Origin: Carposina sasakii
Taxonomy: Eukaryota; Arthropoda; Insecta; Lepidoptera; Carposinidae
Assembly: GCA_014607495.2 (NCBI GenBank)
Contig: CP053161.1
Span: 8,627,115 to 8,691,114 of the forward strand
Direction: 5' to 3'
DNA length: 64,000 bases
Position numbers and translations under genes: made by a program. The notes beneath the pieces are model-generated. The model worked only from the letters and a program-made list of their open reading frames with translations, ran no database searches and was not told the DNA's origin. Shown here piece after piece: positions 47,578 through 58,641 of the stretch. Numbering within the stretch: the first letter of the stretch is position 1; every line of letters begins with the position of its first letter.

Positions 47578-47955
47578 CAGGGTGTTTTTTCGTTTCCACC
47601 CTTAACAAAGGGTACGTACTCTATACATCAAATAAAGTAAGTTTATGCCAAAAAAAATGCTGGGAAATGATGTAAATTTTTTTGATTTTTTTTAAATTAC
47701 TAGATCGGGCGAAATTTATAGTGTCCAGTGTTTATGCTAATTTTTTCATAGAGAGATTTTAATCATTTCTCGTGAAAAAAATTTGCTACACGCGTTAATG
47801 TGCATTTATGCAGAAAAACGCAGTCTATTTACTCAACTTTGGACCCTAATATTTTGGAAACCAGACACTTCCCGGGTATGCTTCCATGGAGAAAAATTAT
47901 CGTGATGATGAGATTCCGTAGTTTTCTGGAACGTTGACGACCAAAAATCACCCTG
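47578..47955 (+). mobile_element. Family A short DNA transposon (MITE-like), copy 4
   Basis: The copy with the best preserved ends (378 bp): CAGGGTGTTTTTTCG at the left after TATA, and AAAAATCACCCTG at the right. The ends pair as an imperfect inverted repeat of about 20 bp. No open frame is shared with the other copies. Confidence 0.8.
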
Positions 47956-48560
47956 CTTAAATAATTATGTAATGTTCAAATTGTAATTTCTGAATGAGCA
48001 GGAGAATATAGTGTTTCATACCTAGTAGTATAAGTAGGGGCGCTAGTGTGAGTACTTCACATGTAATCATTTTATAAATATTATGAGTTTCACGTATGCG
48101 GTGCAACGTGGTTGGTTGCACGTGCTATTTATGTGTTCGTTCACTGGTTGGAAGTAAATGGATAGGACTTAATTATTAGTATTTTGCCACTGTCGTTTCT
48201 CATAGTTACATCATTAGTGCTTAAAATCTCACTGCAAGGCTAGACTTATACGAGTATAAGCCTCTCGAAAAGTAAAGTGGGTAATTCGCCGCAAATTAAA
48301 AATTTAATTTGTTTTTTTTAATGATTTTTTATTTATTATGTAGTCCCATATTTCAAGGAGGTTTATTTACTATGCTTAGCATGACTTATGACAAGTAGCT
48401 AATTATAATGTTTATGTCGAGAACAAAACGACTAAAAAGTTACAGTTAGTGCGTTTGGGATAATACTGAGTTTTAATCATGCTTGCTGCACTTTTTTGCA
48501 ATAGTCCCTTTATTGAGTATTAGTGGAAAATTTTACCACACATTTTCGTTTATATAAAAA
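47956..48560. other. Intergenic, no gene seen
   Basis: AT-rich with no recognised feature. Confidence 0.5.
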
Positions 48561-48658
48561 ACATACATACATATAATCACGCCTCTATCCCTTACGGGGT
48601 AGGCAGAGCACCAAGGGTCGATAGACTTTTTTTTTCACTCCCAGAGCAGCATAGAAGA
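48561..48658 (-). repeat. SINE-like family E, copy 2 (internally deleted)
   Basis: Keeps the family ends, (TATG)n tail with CCCCGTAAGGGATAGAGGCG and the TCTTCTATGCTGCTCTGGG head. The roughly 160-bp middle present in copy 1 is missing. Confidence 0.7.
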
Positions 48659-49083
48659 ATCAAAAACATATTTATTTTTTCATATTCTTCTAAAAAATAT
48701 ATTTTGCAAATTTTCCATCGACCCTTACGAGCACATTACTCGTTATTTATAGTTCCCAAAAAAAAATTACAATTTAGTAACTAAATAACAGTCATATCCA
48801 CCGTAAGCATACCACAATTGGTAAAATTTCCAGGTAACTTGAACATTCCGACGTCGAGTAGCTTACTGAAAGTGGTTTCCCTCTGAATTTGCATACGCTG
48901 AAAACATTTAGAGGTTGGCATTGTTTATTCCTTTGCTATTAGACAAGCCATAATTTTGTGGAATTTTTACAGAATTGATTTTAAATTTTAAGTAAATTAT
49001 CAAGACATTTTTGAACTTAATGCTTTGAAAAAGAAAATAATTTAAAAATCCTAATAAAAGAACATGTCTGGAAATAAATAATT
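48659..49083. other. Intergenic, no gene seen
   Basis: AT-rich with no recognised feature. Confidence 0.5.
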
Positions 49084-49145
49084 AAAATAAAAGTATATAT
49101 TCACACACTTTATAGGTACATTAACCTAGTCCCATACTAAGATTC
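49084..49145 (-). repeat. tRNA-derived SINE, family C 3' fragment
   Basis: Only the last 60 bp of family C (ATATTCACACACTT, then AACCTAGTCCCATACTAAGA on the plus strand). It is 5' truncated. Confidence 0.7.
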
Positions 49146-49467
49146 AGTCAGTGAGTGTAAATTACTCGTACTAACTGTTTAGATACATCATTAATCAAAA
49201 GGTATATTATATAAAAAGTTTGTATTCGTTTAATTATAGTAAATTAGTGCAACGCCAATGTAGCTGGTCATATATCTGCTATTGACTCGTCGAGAACTGT
49301 ATACCTACGACCACGCCCTCTCACAATTTATGGTAATAACTTGCACCTTATGTTGCTAGGAGAAGGTATAAACCGTGTTAAGATAATTAAACTTTCCTAT
49401 AATAACCATCGGTTTATGATTTTCTAACAAATTTATTATATTTGTAATATAAATATGTTTTGTTACA
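49146..49467. other. Intergenic, no gene seen
   Basis: AT-rich with no recognised feature. Confidence 0.5.
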
Positions 49468-49630
49468 CTTGTAAAATAGATAGATCGGGCTATGAGAGTG
49501 AGGGAATAGAGAGTGCATCTGTGTTTGCGCACACATTTGTGCACTATAATATCTCCTGCGTACCTGGCCAATCTCCATAGAGATTGATCGCCTTGGCCGA
49601 AATACGGTCGGAGATCATCATCATCAAAAT
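49468..49630 (+). repeat. RTE-like 3'-end repeat with (CAT)n tail
   Basis: GAGGGAATAGAGAGTGCATC, TGTTTGCGCACACATTTGTG, CACTATAATATCTCCTGCG and CCTTGGCCGAAATACGGTC, followed by ATCATCATCATC. This is a typical 3' end of an RTE-clade element. The minus-strand frame at 49356-49571 is its shadow. Confidence 0.65.
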
Positions 49631-50555
49631 AGATGTAGAATGTTAACGCTTAATACTCAACTTCTTTCTATATTAAGTGGCTGATCATGCGTATTTGTTT
49701 CCTTTTTATATGGCAATGCCCTAATACAATATGCAAGTCAAAGTATATATAAACAGATGTGTAGTTTTATCCAGTCCAGTATGTACTTATAGTATTGCAA
49801 ACATAAAATCAAGCTTTTGTCCCAGAGGAGTATCACGAACATCCGTCTGCTACGGTCCTGACACACCTCTTATGCTTCCTCTTCTTCATGCACGCCCCTG
49901 TGTTCCCATTCATTAGGGGTCGGCGTATGTATGATATAAATTCTTCAAAGCAGAAACTATCAATGCAATGGAAATAAAATCTAAGTTAACTTTAATGACC
50001 GGTCTATGTACGACCAACATTAGTGCACCAACAATAAAGAAACGGGAAATGAAATCTCACGATCATCTATTACGGATAACAGATCTACCAAATTAACAGT
50101 TTATGTGATTAATGCATACTTGCTCCAGTACGAGTAACATCTTAACATAAATGATGTATATGTGAACGCCCAATTACAAAGTCGGTAATTATAACATAGC
50201 TAAGGCTAATGTGATAATCTCTAAGTACAGATGATGAGTTCATCGAAACGAAAGTTCGGGCTTGTGTGATTATGATCTTTTTTGAAAAAGGATAAATATA
50301 GTACTTTTGCTACTGTAAACTAAAGTCTAAACGTTAACCTTTTATACCTATATTATGTCAATGTTTTAGATACAAATAGTTGAGCTTCTCTAACTCAATA
50401 ACCATCATTGGTGTCTCGATTGCTAAAGTAAGTAGGTAACTTGTCCTGACTGAAAACAACTGAAGCTAAAACCTGATATTTTGATCGTGTCTTCCTATTG
50501 TGACTTATAGGTAGAAGAAGGGATCTTCCAAAATTCGGAAATAACGGGAATTCTA
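49631..50555. other. Intergenic, no gene seen
   Basis: No gene. The frame at 49731-49916 is unsupported. Confidence 0.5.
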
Positions 50556-50596
50556 ATTTTTATGCGGACGAAGTCATAGGAAGCCGCTAGTTATAA
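50556..50596 (-). repeat. Repeat end fragment (CGGACGAAGTC type)
   Basis: TATGCGGACGAAGTCATAGG followed by AAGCCGCTAGTT is the reverse of the CTAGCTGTTGCCCACAAC... start seen at 62792. A very short fragment. Confidence 0.45.
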
Positions 50597-51040
50597 ATAG
50601 AGTTATAGGTACTCAATTGCACGGTCATACGGGCACAAATGTACAACAAATCAAATGAGCTACAAGCGTCAATGTAGCTGTACCAAATCCCACTCATTTT
50701 ACCGTAATCAAGAGCACATCTAATTGACTGCTCAAAACGCTGCATTCCTGAGCCATCAATTAGCTAGATTTGATCTCGTCAAGATCATCATGACATGTAG
50801 AATCATATGAAATCATTGTGACAGATACCGGGTCCAAACTTCCTGAGAACCAGTGGATTTGGACTTTCTATGTCCCTATCTCGTGAGATCTAAACGTCTT
50901 TGGTCAAGTCCGTACGAACATTGATTTTAATGATAACTCGGGTTAGGAACAATCGTAAAAACCCTACGATATGTTTAAAACCCTACCTGTTGCTTAATCC
51001 TGTTTTATATTAAACAAGAAACGGTTATTTATGGTGTGCC
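50597..51040. other. Intergenic, no gene seen
   Basis: Unremarkable sequence with no repeat or coding signal. Confidence 0.5.
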
Positions 51041-51046
51041 GATGTA

Positions 51047-51178
51047 TTTCCCGAGCACTACAACATTGGTCTCTTCAAAGCTAGATTGAATAGACACTTT
51101 CTAGGCAAACATGTACCACCCTAGGCCGCATCTTGCTTAACATCAGGCAAGATGGTGGTCAAATGTTTGCCTAGCTAA
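51047..51178 (+). pseudogene. LINE ORF2 C-terminal fragment (second family)
   Basis: The frame starting at 51047 reads FPEHYNIGLFKARLNRHFLG followed by KHVPP and a stop at 51122, then continues to a second stop at 51176. The 'hydrophobic-HYN.G.FK.R.NR' pattern is a common C-terminal motif of non-LTR ORF2 proteins. It differs from the LINE at 22 kb. The A-rich run at 51183 may be the tail. The element is otherwise gone. Confidence 0.55.
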
Positions 51179-51717
51179 TTGTAAAAAAAATATATATATA
51201 ATCTTATATAATTCAATAACTAGTACTTACATTTTCATTGCATAGAACTCAGGCCAGTCCCAACAGCATCCTGCAAATGCCTTGCTGATAGATATGATTC
51301 GCCTCTGTGGCGGTGTTTCGTGCGGAGGGTTATCAAGTAGCCCATGATCCTCCCTCAGCATGAAATAGCTGTCGCGGGGGCTTTCATAGATTTTAAACTA
51401 GCACCATTTTTAGTTTTATTTCATTTATTTTAACTGCATGCAATTTGAATTTTTAATTCTTATTTCAATTAATTTTTTAATGTTTTTATTTATTGGCACA
51501 TGTACGGTCTCAATACCTACCGTACATTTCCCGACGTTAGCAGTTTTAGTTTTATATTAAAATATATGATAGTCGCATAATAGCAGCGTAGCAAGTACGT
51601 TATACATAAGAAACAAGTTTTGTGTAGAAAATAAAATCAATTAAATTCACAAGGATTTATAATTTATCATAGTATCAAGTATCGTGCGATAATAACAAGA
51701 CGTCATACGACAGCACA
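51179..51717. other. Intergenic with a small hairpin
   Basis: No gene. ATGTACGGT (51500-51508) and ACCGTACAT (51519-51527) form a 9-bp inverted repeat with a 10-base loop. 51265-51400 is GC-richer and may be an eroded repeat. Confidence 0.4.
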
Positions 51718-52187
51718 CATTATGGATCTCGGTCTGAAATAAACGATTTTTATTTATTTATTTTATTATATTTTACCGCGTGGTGCCGGCAGAGTAGAAT
51801 TCGTACCACCCCGTGTCCACCCGTGGGTATTGTACGAGGCGATTGAGGGTTTCCATGAGGTGAGCAGCAGCGCCTCCCGTGTTGACAACATAGTCCAAAA
51901 TACAAACTGCGGTCACCAACCGCCTGCCCAGCGTGGTGACTATGGGCAAATACCCCCCATGGCAGTCTTGTGTCGTGCCCTGGGGGAGGCCTACGTACAG
52001 CAGTGGACTGTAATAGGCTGATGATGATGATGATAAAAATCGTTAAGTTTAAAATAACATTTCAAGTGCTGTTTCATGGTTATGGATCTCAATCTGAAAT
52101 AAACGATTTTTATTAATTTATTTTATTATCAGGTTTATTTTATAAAAATCATTAACTTTAAAATAACATTTCAAGTGTTGTTTCATA
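51718..52187 (+). repeat. Tandem duplication, first half split by a SINE
   Basis: Unit 1 is 51718-51775 plus 52035-52078 and unit 2 is 52079-52187. Both read TATGGATCTC, CTGAAATAAACGATTTTTAT, a TTTATTTTATTAT stretch, AAAAATC(G/A)TTAA and TAACATTTCAAGTG(C/T)TGTT. Unit 1 contains a family D SINE that unit 2 lacks. Confidence 0.75.
51776..52034 (+). repeat. SINE-like family D, copy 3
   Basis: Full-length D copy with a clean (GAT)n tail, inserted in unit 1 of the surrounding duplication between TATTTTA and AAAAATCG. The unit 2 paralogue shows the empty site. The frame at 51830-52021 is a shadow. Confidence 0.85.
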
Positions 52188-52715
52188 GCACTTTTACCTT
52201 ACTTCTTCATAATAAATATTTGTTCTTTATTGTATGTGTAAAATAGCATAAAAAGCTTGATAAGGCACTGAAGAGTGTAGAGTAGATACTAACCATCCGC
52301 TGTTAATTTCAAGATAAAACAATAATTAAAAACCATTATTATAACGAATCTAACAATTATTACGTAAAATATTATGAAAGATAACATTCTGCGGCGCCTG
52401 TACAAAGGCTGGAACTGAAGATTTTATTAAACCTTACCTTTAGCCGTCACGTTTTATTATAATTCAGACCTTTATTTATATGAATGTTAAAGGCTGTTTT
52501 GATATTGAAACGTAAACCGTTGCGTTTTGATTGTTAGCACATGGTGTGGCCATTAAAATTCCCGATCGTTACTGTGCGTAATATAACAATGTAGCTGAGA
52601 AATTTCTTTTGTTTCTCTTAGCATACTAGTAAAGATATGAAATGAGTGTTAACCCTCCTTATGCCTACGATAAAAAAGTCTTATGCTAACATATTTCTTT
52701 TTCCTTTCATCACAC
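52188..52715. other. Intergenic, no gene seen
   Basis: AT-rich with no recognised feature. Confidence 0.5.
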
Positions 52716-52896
52716 ACTAGCAACCCGCCCCGGCTTCGCACGGTTGCAGTGCTGATCCTAGACCTATACATTATAAACCTTCCTCGTGAATCACTCTATA
52801 AAAAACCGCATCAAAATCCGTTCCCTAGTTTGAAAGATCAAAGCATACATAGGGACAGACAGCGGCTAGCGACTTTATTTTATAATATGTAGTGAT
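52716..52896 (+). repeat. 'ACTAGCAACCCGCCCCGGC' dispersed repeat
   Basis: Starts ACTAGCAACCCGCCCCGGCT, then TTCGCACGG, AAACCTTCCTCGTGAATCAC, CATCAAAATCCGTTCCCTAG and AGCATACATAGGGACAGAC, ending TTTATTTTATAATATGTAGT. A very widespread animal repeat type recognised by its phrase order. The frame at 52683-52892 is its shadow. Confidence 0.75.
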
Positions 52897-53026
52897 GATG
52901 AAATGCAGATCCAATCCGCCTAATGTAGACTAAACATAATTGTTCGTTTTCATACAAATTCTTATTTGGTAATCAACGAATTTACAGATTTATCGCGGTC
53001 TCGTTTATTGCAATACTCTTCTTACT

Positions 53027-53160
53027 GACATCATAAATGTGAAAATACCTCTGTCTCTCTGCCTGTCCGTCTGTCTGTCGCGCTTTCACGACAAAATTGA
53101 TTTAAATGATATTTTGTACACGGGGAGTCTCTTTTTCTGCAGTCAACGTGGACAGAGTCA
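53027..53160 (+). repeat. 'GTGAAAATACCTCTGTCTC' dispersed repeat fragment
   Basis: AATGTGAAAATACCTCTGTC with a (TGTC/CTGT)n run, CGCGCTTTCACGACAAAATTG and GATATTTTGTACACGGGGAG. The phrase order is typical of an insect interspersed repeat. Confidence 0.55.
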
Positions 53161-53626
53161 TGGGCCATAGTTGAATATTTATAATGTTCCCATTTCCAAA
53201 AAAGTTTCCAAAAACAATTGGCTTACGTTCCTAAAAAGCACAATTCATTCCACCTAACCAAACAATTTCTATTAATCCGATCTCACGCACCGAGAAGGTT
53301 AAAGGGAATCCCGTGCAATCGCTATTAGTATACAAAGTAATTACGTTTGAATTATATCGCCTGAGCCGGGATGCGCAGGCGGCGGTAACAAGACAACATA
53401 ATGATACGAAGCAGCTTTGTCTGTGTGTTTCGCCACCTGCCCAAACAGGGCCAGGGATGGGCTTTGTCGATATTTGAAGCCATGGTTTTAACATAGTTTC
53501 CTCTGAAGTACACTACCTACATACAGTACGTAGCGATACGCTATGGATGGATATCTTGATATCAGTCGGTTGTCTTTACAAGACGGTTTTGGTGCAATGG
53601 TAGAGGAATCATACCTATTTTAATAC
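53161..53626. other. Intergenic, no gene seen
   Basis: The minus-strand frame at 53231-53494 (87 codons) has some G+C-rich codons but no recognised domain or splice context. Confidence 0.4.
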
Positions 53627-53679
53627 AATATTGTTATAATGTAAAAAACATGTCATGTTTTTTACATTTTAACAATATT
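53627..53679. repeat. Near-perfect 53-bp palindrome
   Basis: Arms of 26 bp (53627-53652 and 53654-53679) pair at 25 of 26 positions around a single central T. The core reads ATGTAAAAAACATG then CATGTTTTTTACAT. No flanking target duplication is seen. Confidence 0.85.
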
Positions 53680-55059
53680 TTGTTGTTTTCTGTAGTTAAC
53701 GTAGTTTCGCTAGAAACAGCGTACTAACTACTTTATACTTAAATGCACTACATAAACAGCCAAACTTATTTATGGAAAATTGGTGTTATACATTTACTGT
53801 AATGTTTTGTGACTGTGTTCCACAAAAAATGTGCTAAAAATAACTTAACATTTTTTTGTGTCATAACTAACATCGTAAAGGAATCGAACAAATTCGAATA
53901 CGCCTTCTACAAGACTGTCAATTAGCATTTAAATGAATGTAACAACATTAAGCAAAAACCTATCGACAATCGACAAAAAATCTCGATACATAAAAAAAAG
54001 TTCGACATCCTTATAATAGCACCTTGTTAGTGGCTGTTGTTCATTCGCGCGAAGCCACGAAGGCTCACAATTTGAGCTTCAAAGGTGTGATTTCTGAATC
54101 CCAAGGAAGTGTTAAGTAATTATTTGTAATCGGTTCACTCTTGACGATTAAAGTTGTAAAAAATGTGTGCTAAGTACCCTTTTGGATGGACAGAGTGAGG
54201 GTTTAACTAGCGCGGGTAAAATTTTGGAGGAAAAACATAGTATTTTGGTTAATAATCTACAATTATCAAACCAATATTTAGGTTGAAATTTGTGTTTAGT
54301 GTATAATAATTTTTGAGGTCTGTAAAAATCGAGTTTGTTAATACATATGTCATTACTTAATACACAGATACGAGTACATAACATACATAATAAATAATAT
54401 AATATATTTTTTAAATGTACTTATGTGTCTTTGCATTTGGCAATTCGAAAAATGGCTAGTGTTATTTTTAATAGTTTAATGTGTGTTAATTTCAATTTCG
54501 TCGCAAACCTGACTGCATCAAGTGCTTAATTCCTTTATTGATTTATAATATACAAGCCGTCTTATTAATTTATAACATTAAGACTAAAAATGGTGCTAAT
54601 AGGGGATAAAACAATATCTTAGTAAAGTATAGCACGTTACTGAATGAAACTCGGTGGTAAAAGCTAGTTACAAAAGTATTCAGCAAACTTGTGACCATAG
54701 TCGAGCAGAACCATCATTCATTGACTGTCTAAAGCCACTATCTCTCAAACCAGTCGCTTACCGACACATACAGCATGTATAGCCTTTCTTTGTAAAATTT
54801 ATAGCTTTTTCATGAGCTTTATTTACTTTTATAGTGCCTGATGCCGTACAAGTCTCCCTATAAATTACTACTATAAGACGATGCTGGCTAGCTGTGAATA
54901 ACATTTTCCTCTTATTATGTTTTCGGATATAAATTAGAAAGATTTATTTATCTAATAGTAAACAAGCTTCTCCCTATTTTGGTCCAATGGCGACATTACT
55001 TTGTACATTTTACCTTTAATTCGTTCCTGCCTAAATTTTTAGTATCCTTTATATTTAAC
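53680..55059. other. Intergenic, no gene seen
   Basis: AT-rich. The minus-strand frame at 54148-54384 is unsupported. Confidence 0.5.
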
Positions 55060-55150
55060 TAGCTGACACGGCGAACTCTGTTCCGCCTTAGAGGCATTAA
55101 ATAAGCATATTTTGGATTTTATTAAGTTAATTTTTTTATTATAAAATACA
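55060..55150 (+). repeat. 'CTAGCTGACACGGCGAAC' dispersed repeat fragment
   Basis: ACTAGCTGACACGGCGAACT followed by CTGTTCCGCCTTAGAGGC is the forward version of the end seen in reverse at about 22460-22490. Its right limit is unclear. Confidence 0.5.
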
Positions 55151-55540
55151 AATAAAAAAGGAGTTTAAAAATTCAACTGGATAGTTGGTAGCTTCTTTGC
55201 CACTGGTGGCTTCATCTTCATTTATTACAAAGTCAATACCTATATATTTGAATGAATGCATTGTTCCAATGATCTCATTCTGAATTTTGTAGTTTAGGTT
55301 TGGCCTTAATGTTTAATTTTGACCTCCACTTACATAAAACATTGTTTACTGAACTAAACTTAAAAAGAAAATTCGAGCCAAATGGGTCTAAATCTGGCTA
55401 TATAGTATTAGGTATGGTCGCTGTATTTACTCATTGGATAAGGAGCTGAGAAAGAAAAGTTGGGCTCTAGGGTCAACTTCTAGTTCACATTTTGCGTAAA
55501 TCTGTCAAAATAAAATTCAGTTTAACATTATATAGGTGGG

Positions 55541-55559
55541 TATATATATATATATATAT
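55541..55559. repeat. (TA)n microsatellite
   Basis: Nineteen bases of uninterrupted alternating T and A. Confidence 0.95.
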
Positions 55560-55599
55560 CAGCTAAAGTTTTCGATAAGTTTATCTTTTTAATTAAGCT

Positions 55600-55740
55600 A
55601 AAAGTAACAACAGATTGGTTAACAGCCGGGACCTATTTGCGTCGGCGATGTCGCGGCGATTGTCCGAGATATAAATGTGATTGTTATCGAGTAAATAATG
55701 GTGTGTAACCCCGAAGATAAGGCACTGTTGCAAATTAAGT
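55600..55740. promoter_or_regulatory. GC-elevated complex island
   Basis: ACAGCCGGGACCTATTTGCG, TCGGCGATGTCGCGGCGATT and the following text are much more GC-rich than the flanks, repeat-free and non-coding. Possible conserved regulatory element. Confidence 0.25.
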
Positions 55741-56139
55741 TAACCGGATAAAATTTTTAAGGGTTCTGGTACATAAAAATACCTATCAGTTCTTATAAAT
55801 AAGTTGCCATGAAATTTCGTGGTGTTAATGGAAAAACATTGTTTTAAGATAAGAATTTATATTTGCCACCGTTAATTACATTCATTATTATAAACTAGTA
55901 TAAGAATTTAGCATTTTGGTATGGCGATTCGATTCTGTATGATCGAAATCCACTCAATAAATAGAGAGTACTGAATAGTTATCAACGTTATTAATTTCCT
56001 TATGACAATTTATAAGGCTCATGGCATGGTCCATTTTTCAAAGTCGAATAGAAAAAAAAAACAACTGCAAAGCATGTTATCCCATTTCACTGATCTATTT
56101 AGTGCTAATAGCTAAAATCTATTTTGTGCAAGCACACCT

Positions 56140-56830
56140 TTATGGTATATCGTTAGAACTAGACCATAATTTATTTATTTATAGGGTCTAATAAATAGTA
56201 AATTCATCGATCAGCGGGCGAATAACGGGAACTTAGTGATTATCCCCAAAAAACTGGTGCGCATAATTGATAGGCCATATTGTGGTCGAAAGCTATTGTA
56301 GGATTTATTGTTTTACGGCATATTTTTACTATGAAACTCCTTAATTGGCCCCCATTTTACGCCCGCCGGACCTCTAATTTATAAAGGCAAGCGCAAGTAC
56401 ATATCAAGATTTTTTTAATACACACGAAGGTATTTCGTCCGACGCCATTGAAGTTAACAAGGTACGCATCATATAATTTGGATGAGAACTCAACATTGTT
56501 GCGCAGCTGGCCTGCGAACCGAACAGCGAGTAATAATTTCCACATTTAAAATAACAGTTTATAAGGATAATCTCAGGAGGTTGTATAAAGGTTTATTGGT
56601 ACGGCGTTAGGCGGTATTAACAAGCCTCCCAAAGGTCGTAAGTTGAGATATGGGTGTAATTTGTGAATTAAGACCCAGGACTCGAGAGTAAATGTTTGCA
56701 ACGGACCCTTTAATTAACTTTTATTTAATGCACCGCCGTTATTTGGACATCCAAAAATTCCGCCTGCTCCTTATTATTGCAGCTTACGGGTGTTCTGCAA
56801 CTTAAATTAATTAATTAGACGTTATTTTAT
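56140..56830. promoter_or_regulatory. Candidate conserved noncoding block 1
   Basis: Complex, repeat-free sequence with several TAATTA/TTAATTAA homeodomain cores, TTTTACGG/TTTTACGC sites that resemble Caudal/Abd-B-type sites, and G+C-rich spacers. The minus-strand frame at 56357-56545 is not convincing as a gene. The block resembles developmental enhancers, but this is inferred from composition only. Confidence 0.3.
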
Positions 56831-57120
56831 AACAAAATTTGTGATCTTAAAATGTATATAATTTTCTGTGTATGTGAATATGTATTTAATAATTAAATTT
56901 TATTATTTGATTACTTTATTTTCAATCGCCAGCGGTATAGCAATTCGCAAATTTCAGTCATCAAATTTATAACGTTGTTATCATTCAGTTAGGAAGGCTT
57001 TATAGCTTTTATAGCATTTTCCGAGTTGTGCTCATAAATAATGCGCGTATAAAGTAGCATGGCAAAAATAACAAAACAGTCGCTATTCATATTAAACAAG
57101 TCCTAACGGACGTATCATAT

Positions 57121-57140
57121 GCTGAGATGGCGCCACTAGG
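57121..57140 (+). promoter_or_regulatory. Second CTCF-like motif (weaker)
   Basis: CTGAGATGGCGCCACTAGG keeps the AGATGGCGC core, but the bases 5' of it deviate from the consensus. GGCGCC in the middle makes it partly palindromic. Confidence 0.3.
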
Positions 57141-57556
57141 CACACTATGTAAAATATGCAGGGCAAAAGTCAGTCACGAATCGTTATGTTCTTCTGATTC
57201 CTGAGGCTCTAGTACTTGAGACTGTTCATGCGCGATCGTAAAGGATCCTATTGAGTCGTGTGAAAGGCAGGTATACTTAATGCATTCGTTTTAGAAATAC
57301 CAATGCAGATATTCATGCGGAGCGATAAGTAACGAAATGTAATTTAATTAATGGACTTCAGTACGTACAGGTAAACCACGAAAAATTTGCGCCGCTACGA
57401 GTTCTATCCTAATGTAAGTAGTAGTACCTAGGTACTTACTTCAACCAGAAATTGCATTGTCTTTTTAACAATTATATATAACATACATATAACAGTTTTT
57501 GTTATATAAACACGTAATCTAAAAATTTGCTTTAGAAATTCCCAATATACACATTC

Positions 57557-57845
57557 ATACAAGAAAAAATGTTTTAAAAGTAAAACCATCATAAAACTGA
57601 AAAAATGAAAGCGACGCTAACAAAAATATTATAGTTCGACAAAAACAAAAACCTTGGGCAATATTCCGGACAGGTAGCGAACGAGACAGACGACTTCTGT
57701 GACTTATTTTGCTTTTCCTTTCAATAATAAATTGTTAACTTGTTATGACGAATGTAAATATTCCAAGTGCTTAATATTTTAACAAAAATGTTTAAAAGTG
57801 AAACCATCGTAAAATAATAAAACCGAAAGCGAAACCAGTTACGCA
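57557..57845 (+). repeat. Imperfect direct duplication
   Basis: 57557-57620 and 57780-57845 share AATGTTTTAAAAGTAAAACC-like, ATCRTAAAA and GAAAGCGA blocks, with an offset of about 225 bp. Divergence is high. Confidence 0.45.
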
Positions 57846-57879
57846 TTGTCAAATCCTAATTGTAAAATCCTCGGACGAC

Positions 57880-58175
57880 ATTCCCCAATAATTCAATAGA
57901 GAATTCAAACAAAGCCTGCAATCGCAAGTGGATCATAAAGCTGGCGCTATAAACATTGTTTATAAAACAGTTCGGGTTACTGAGACGCAAACAAAAGTTT
58001 TCGCCGAAGCCGTGGCACCCTTTCGGCTTCCTTAAATTGTTATGGCGGTAATAAGCCCGGTGAACATGTGACTTTTATAGGCGGCAGTTCACTCAGTCTG
58101 GGGACAGCACATTTTGTCACCGACACAATTACAGGGTACGCAGTGGAACTCTCCGTACGGACTATGACGCCATTT
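57880..58175. promoter_or_regulatory. Candidate conserved noncoding block 2
   Basis: Unusually complex, GC-elevated sequence (AAGCTGGCGCTATAAACATT, TTATGGCGGTAATAAGCCCG, GGCGGCAGTTCACTCAGTC). It is repeat-free with no open frame. Includes a TCAGT at about 58095. Confidence 0.3.
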
Positions 58176-58319
58176 TTATTATCTGAAGCGGATTGCTTGG
58201 TATTTTTCGCAGAATGTTTTTATGTCTAAAATATACAAGTAAGTCTGGACTACAACAATAAGCCATTTTGTTTTATGACTACTGAAGTTTACATGGTGTG
58301 AAATATTTTGGTAAAAAAT

Positions 58320-58420
58320 TATTAATAAAGAAAATGGAAAAAATTCTTCACCCGAGTGGGAATCGAACCCACGCCCACTGCAAACCGTGCCAGCCGCTAT
58401 AACCACTAAGCCACCGGGTC
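58320..58420 (-). repeat. tRNA-like SINE, family G copy 1
   Basis: The minus strand (58420 to 58349) reads as a tRNA-like molecule: acceptor GACCCGG against TCGGGTG with six of seven pairs, A box TGGCTTAGTGG, D arm GCT/AGC, T arm GTGGG-TTCGATT-CCCAC and B box GGTTCGATTCC. The anticodon arm is degenerate (only CTG/CAG pair), so it is not a working tRNA gene. The adjoining CTTCTTTATTAATAATTT-type segment is shared with copy 2. The frame at 58179-58406 is a shadow. Confidence 0.7.
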
Positions 58421-58641
58421 AATTACTTGGATGACGAACTTTACCATCTCTTTTCTAAATTACATATTGGCAACGTTATTCTTCATCCCGATAGCTATAC
58501 ACTAGCCAAATCTCGGCAAACAAAGCTGAATCCCTCAGCACAATGTTTAAAGATGAAACGATCAACCATATCCTAACGGATTATATTAATGGAGAAGTGT
58601 TTTTATAAATTTATCTTAGTCAAGATATTATATATTATAAA

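Noticed and set aside
58349..58420. Functional tRNA gene on the minus strand
   Set aside because: Acceptor and T arms are good, but the anticodon stem does not form and a second truncated copy shares its non-tRNA tail; it is a SINE.
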